Origin: Nocardia albiluteola
Lineage (GTDB): Bacteria; Actinomycetota; Actinomycetes; Mycobacteriales; Mycobacteriaceae
Direction of reading: 5' to 3'
Length of the DNA: 64,000 bases
NCBI RefSeq assembly: GCF_018860155.1
Contig: NZ_JAHKNI010000001.1
Span: 1,085,311 to 1,149,310 of the forward strand
Of this stretch, positions 62,112-64,000 are shown in pieces. How positions within the stretch are numbered: position 1 is the first letter of the stretch; the number at the start of each line of letters is the position of its first letter. The notes below the pieces were generated by a model, which did not search any database, was not told the DNA's origin, and saw only the letters and a list, made by a program, of their open reading frames with translations. Position numbers and translations under genes: made by a program.

Positions 62112-62190
62112 CGCGCCAAATTAACAGTGGCTACGAATGTTTCCGACAATAGCCGTGATAAATTCGGATCTCTATCGAATATCGCGAACT

Positions 62191-62688
62191 ATGCACGGAG
62201 AAGGGGCGCTGACGCTAGTGCTGGACGAACTTGACACGGCATTGCTGGCACTCCTGCAGGAGGACTCCCGGCTGACGAACAAGGACCTGGCCGCCCGCCT
62301 GCACGTGGCACAGTCCACCTGCCTGGAACGCATCCGCAGGTTGACCAACCGCGGCATCCTGCGCGGCCAGCACGCCGATGTGGACCTGCGGAAGATCGGC
62401 CGCGGCACCCAGGCGATCGTGGCGGTGCAGCTGCGCCCGCCCGACCGCACGGTGATCGAGTCGTTCCAGGCGTTCGTGGCGAACCTGCCCGAAGTGCTGT
62501 CCTACTTCGTCATGTCCGGCGGCGACGACTTCCTGCTACACATCGCGGTAGCCGACAACGATCAGCTCAGCGCCTTCATTCTGGACCGCCTCACCCAACG
62601 GAGGGAGATCGTGCACGTGCGAACCTCGGTGATCTTCAGCCATGTTCGCAGATCCGTGGTCCTGCCTCTGTCAGGAAGTGACACCTAG
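62191..62688 (+). CDS. Lrp/AsnC-family transcriptional regulator
   Basis: A 165-residue regulator. The helix-turn-helix (about 10-60) is LDELDTALLALLQEDSR and LAARLHVAQSTCLERIRRL; the RAM ligand domain follows (AIVAVQLRPPD, YFVMSGGDDFLLHIAV). The start could also be GTG 62218 or an ATG at 62137; ATG 62191 is closest to the usual length. It is divergent from the EamA exporter, which it likely controls in response to an amino acid. Confidence 0.88.
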   Translation: MHGEGALTLVLDELDTALLALLQEDSRLTNKDLAARLHVAQSTCLERIRRLTNRGILRGQHADVDLRKIGRGTQAIVAVQLRPPDRTVIESFQAFVANLPEVLSYFVMSGGDDFLLHIAVADNDQLSAFILDRLTQRREIVHVRTSVIFSHVRRSVVLPLSGSDT

Positions 62689-62881
62689 TCGGCCCGAGTA
62701 AGCTCTTCTGCCGCTGGGCGGGCGATCCGGGGCGGTTCCGTGGCGCGCTGTCAATTGCCACCCGGGATGTAGAGACGCACGCCAATGCCGCGTGGCGTGC
62801 TGCCCGAGACGGCCTGCGCCGTGCGGGCGAAGGTCAACGGGCCATGCCTATCTGAGCGCCGAGGACGTCCGCTCCTGCCGA

Positions 62882-63865
62882 TTATGGTGTGTGCAGGTCG
62901 GTCTGGGAGATCCAGTCCAGCGTTTGCCCGTGTCCGCCCGCGTAGGCAAGCGGTTGACCATCGAGACTGACAACGAACCTGCCCCGGGCACTGCCGAGTG
63001 GCCCGGGCAGCCGCGCGGCGACAGACTCGATCACGCCAGCGCCCTCGTTGGCGATCCAACGGCAATCGAGACCCCGCACAGTCGACTCGAATACGCGACG
63101 AGAATCTGGATCGAGGTAGGCCAGCACTGCGCTACCGAAGACCACCACGGTGGTGCCCGATCGAGCCGCATCGACCAGCTTCGCGACCGAATCGAGCAGG
63201 TCACCGACGACCAATCGAGGTGGGTCCATACGAGCGACGCCGACCGCGGCCCGTAATCGCTGCAGCCGATGCTGCTGCTCCGGCCAGACCAAGCACTCGA
63301 GCCAGCGCACATCATCGGAGTCGTTGACATCGAGCGGATTCAAATCGACCCCAGCGCGCGAAACCACCATGGGCAGGCCCTCGGGCAAGGGCGGATTCCC
63401 TGATGTCGCGCAAGGCAGCACCACCGAAGACGGTCCGTCGGTCGGATCGATGTCCACTTGGTCGTCGTAGCGGTAGCTGTACCGGTCGGGATACAGGCAC
63501 AACCCGGCCGAGGCCCCCACCTCGATCAGCGACAGCGGTCCCGGAATCTGTGCCAGCACCGGCAGCAGCACTGCGGTCCGGCCGGGCTCGTTTGTCTGTG
63601 TGCGCCGACTCATCGCGACCTCGACGACTTGTGCCCAATGGTCGGTCAGCCAAGTCTTGAAATTTCGATAGTTCGATGGTTCGACGCCGAGGTAGCGAGC
63701 CGCGCCCAGGATGAGGTTCGGTTGCCGCTTCTCTGGAGGAAGCTGGTCGATCAGCCCGAGAACATCCTTGTCGCTGGCAATTTCGTGGCCCCAAGCCTCG
63801 TAGCATGGTGAATGTCCACGCACCTCGTACTCGGCGAAGAACTGATAACGCTGGGCCGTGTCCAT
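62882..63865 (-). CDS. DUF2332-family protein
   Basis: A 327-residue protein. It carries the conserved N-terminal AQRYQFFAEYEVRGHSPCYEAW, PNLILGAARYLG, the central glycine motif LIEVGASAGLCLYPDRYSY that resembles an AdoMet-binding loop, and RAGVDLNPLDVNDSDDVRWLECLVWPEQ. These are diagnostic for DUF2332. A methyltransferase-like fold is possible; no function is established. The 3' region 62689-62881 has no gene. Confidence 0.9.
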   Translation of the reverse strand: MDTAQRYQFFAEYEVRGHSPCYEAWGHEIASDKDVLGLIDQLPPEKRQPNLILGAARYLGVEPSNYRNFKTWLTDHWAQVVEVAMSRRTQTNEPGRTAVLLPVLAQIPGPLSLIEVGASAGLCLYPDRYSYRYDDQVDIDPTDGPSSVVLPCATSGNPPLPEGLPMVVSRAGVDLNPLDVNDSDDVRWLECLVWPEQQHRLQRLRAAVGVARMDPPRLVVGDLLDSVAKLVDAARSGTTVVVFGSAVLAYLDPDSRRVFESTVRGLDCRWIANEGAGVIESVAARLPGPLGSARGRFVVSLDGQPLAYAGGHGQTLDWISQTDLHTP

Positions 63866-64000
63866 CCATCCCCCTAACCCCTGACCGGCTCGTAAGGCCA
63901 GACCGGTGATGCTGACGCTACCAAACGATCTGCAAGCGATACGTCATGTCATGCCGCTGGGCGGGTGTTCTACTCGGCGAGATCGACTGCGGCGCAGCAT

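Noticed and set aside
62751..62881. Minus-strand fragment with protein-like end (RGIGVRLYIPGGN)
   Set aside because: Short, without a start, and directly behind the DUF2332 gene; not enough to call a gene or pseudogene.
63970..64000. Possible C-terminus of another minus-strand gene at the window edge
   Set aside because: Only nine codons lie in the window, so it cannot be judged.

Overview
The window is chromosomal DNA of a high-GC, mycolic-acid-making actinobacterium. A species of Nocardia, or a close relative, is the best guess. The reasons are a fused HadA-HadB dehydratase, a complete mce lipid-import operon beside rpoB, a TTG-started rpoB like that of mycobacteria, many ATGA/GTGA overlaps and apparent leaderless starts, MmyB-type regulators, and WXG100 proteins. 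The species cannot be named from this sequence.

Bases 1-30.2 kb are core genome. A polyprenyl synthase end, htpX and yajQ are followed by tRNA-Tyr, -Thr and -Met, rpmG, hadAB, tRNA-Trp, secE-nusG, rplK-rplA and rplJ-rplL. From 9.0 to 21.4 kb an uninterrupted lipid importer cluster follows: ATPase mceG, permeases yrbEA/yrbEB, six MCE proteins mceA-F and two Mce-associated membrane proteins. Then come rpoB and rpoC. The importer cluster sits between ribosomal protein and RNA polymerase genes, so a cell-envelope transport function lies inside the housekeeping transcription block. A translationally linked tandem repeat resembling mycobacterial MIRU elements joins yrbEB to mceA.

Bases 29.8-42.5 kb hold small metabolic and secreted genes: a hotdog-fold protein, a WXG100-like protein with a lytic transglycosylase domain, an aldo/keto reductase divergent from an XRE/MmyB regulator, a GNAT-AhpD pair, a MarR regulator with a perfect palindromic operator facing ribA and a LigB-type dioxygenase, a small secreted protein, a class V aminotransferase, and a long LpqN-domain protein with a repetitive acidic tail.

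Bases 42.5-48 kb look decayed. They contain an SDR gene, an SRPBCC-arsR operon whose 3' end runs into a degenerate ~96-bp repeat array, fused fragments of an MmyB regulator and an SDR, an N-terminally deleted alpha/beta hydrolase, and a secreted-type protein that seems to lack its start.

Bases 48-63.9 kb are accessory and conflict-related: two WXG100 genes, a probable type VII-exported polymorphic toxin and a HEAT-repeat putative immunity protein in one operon; a 42-residue hydrophobic peptide gene; a UbiB/ABC1 kinase; a giant NB-ARC STAND protein with fourteen 40-residue TPRs; a Tn3 transposase scrap; a tandem DUF4241 protein; a membrane-anchored WD40 protein coupled to a proline-rich membrane protein; an Lrp/EamA/DUF2000 locus; and a DUF2332 protein. 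By eye the toxin and DUF4241 genes are less GC-rich than their neighbours, which suggests later acquisition. All family names come from reading motifs; no database search was possible.
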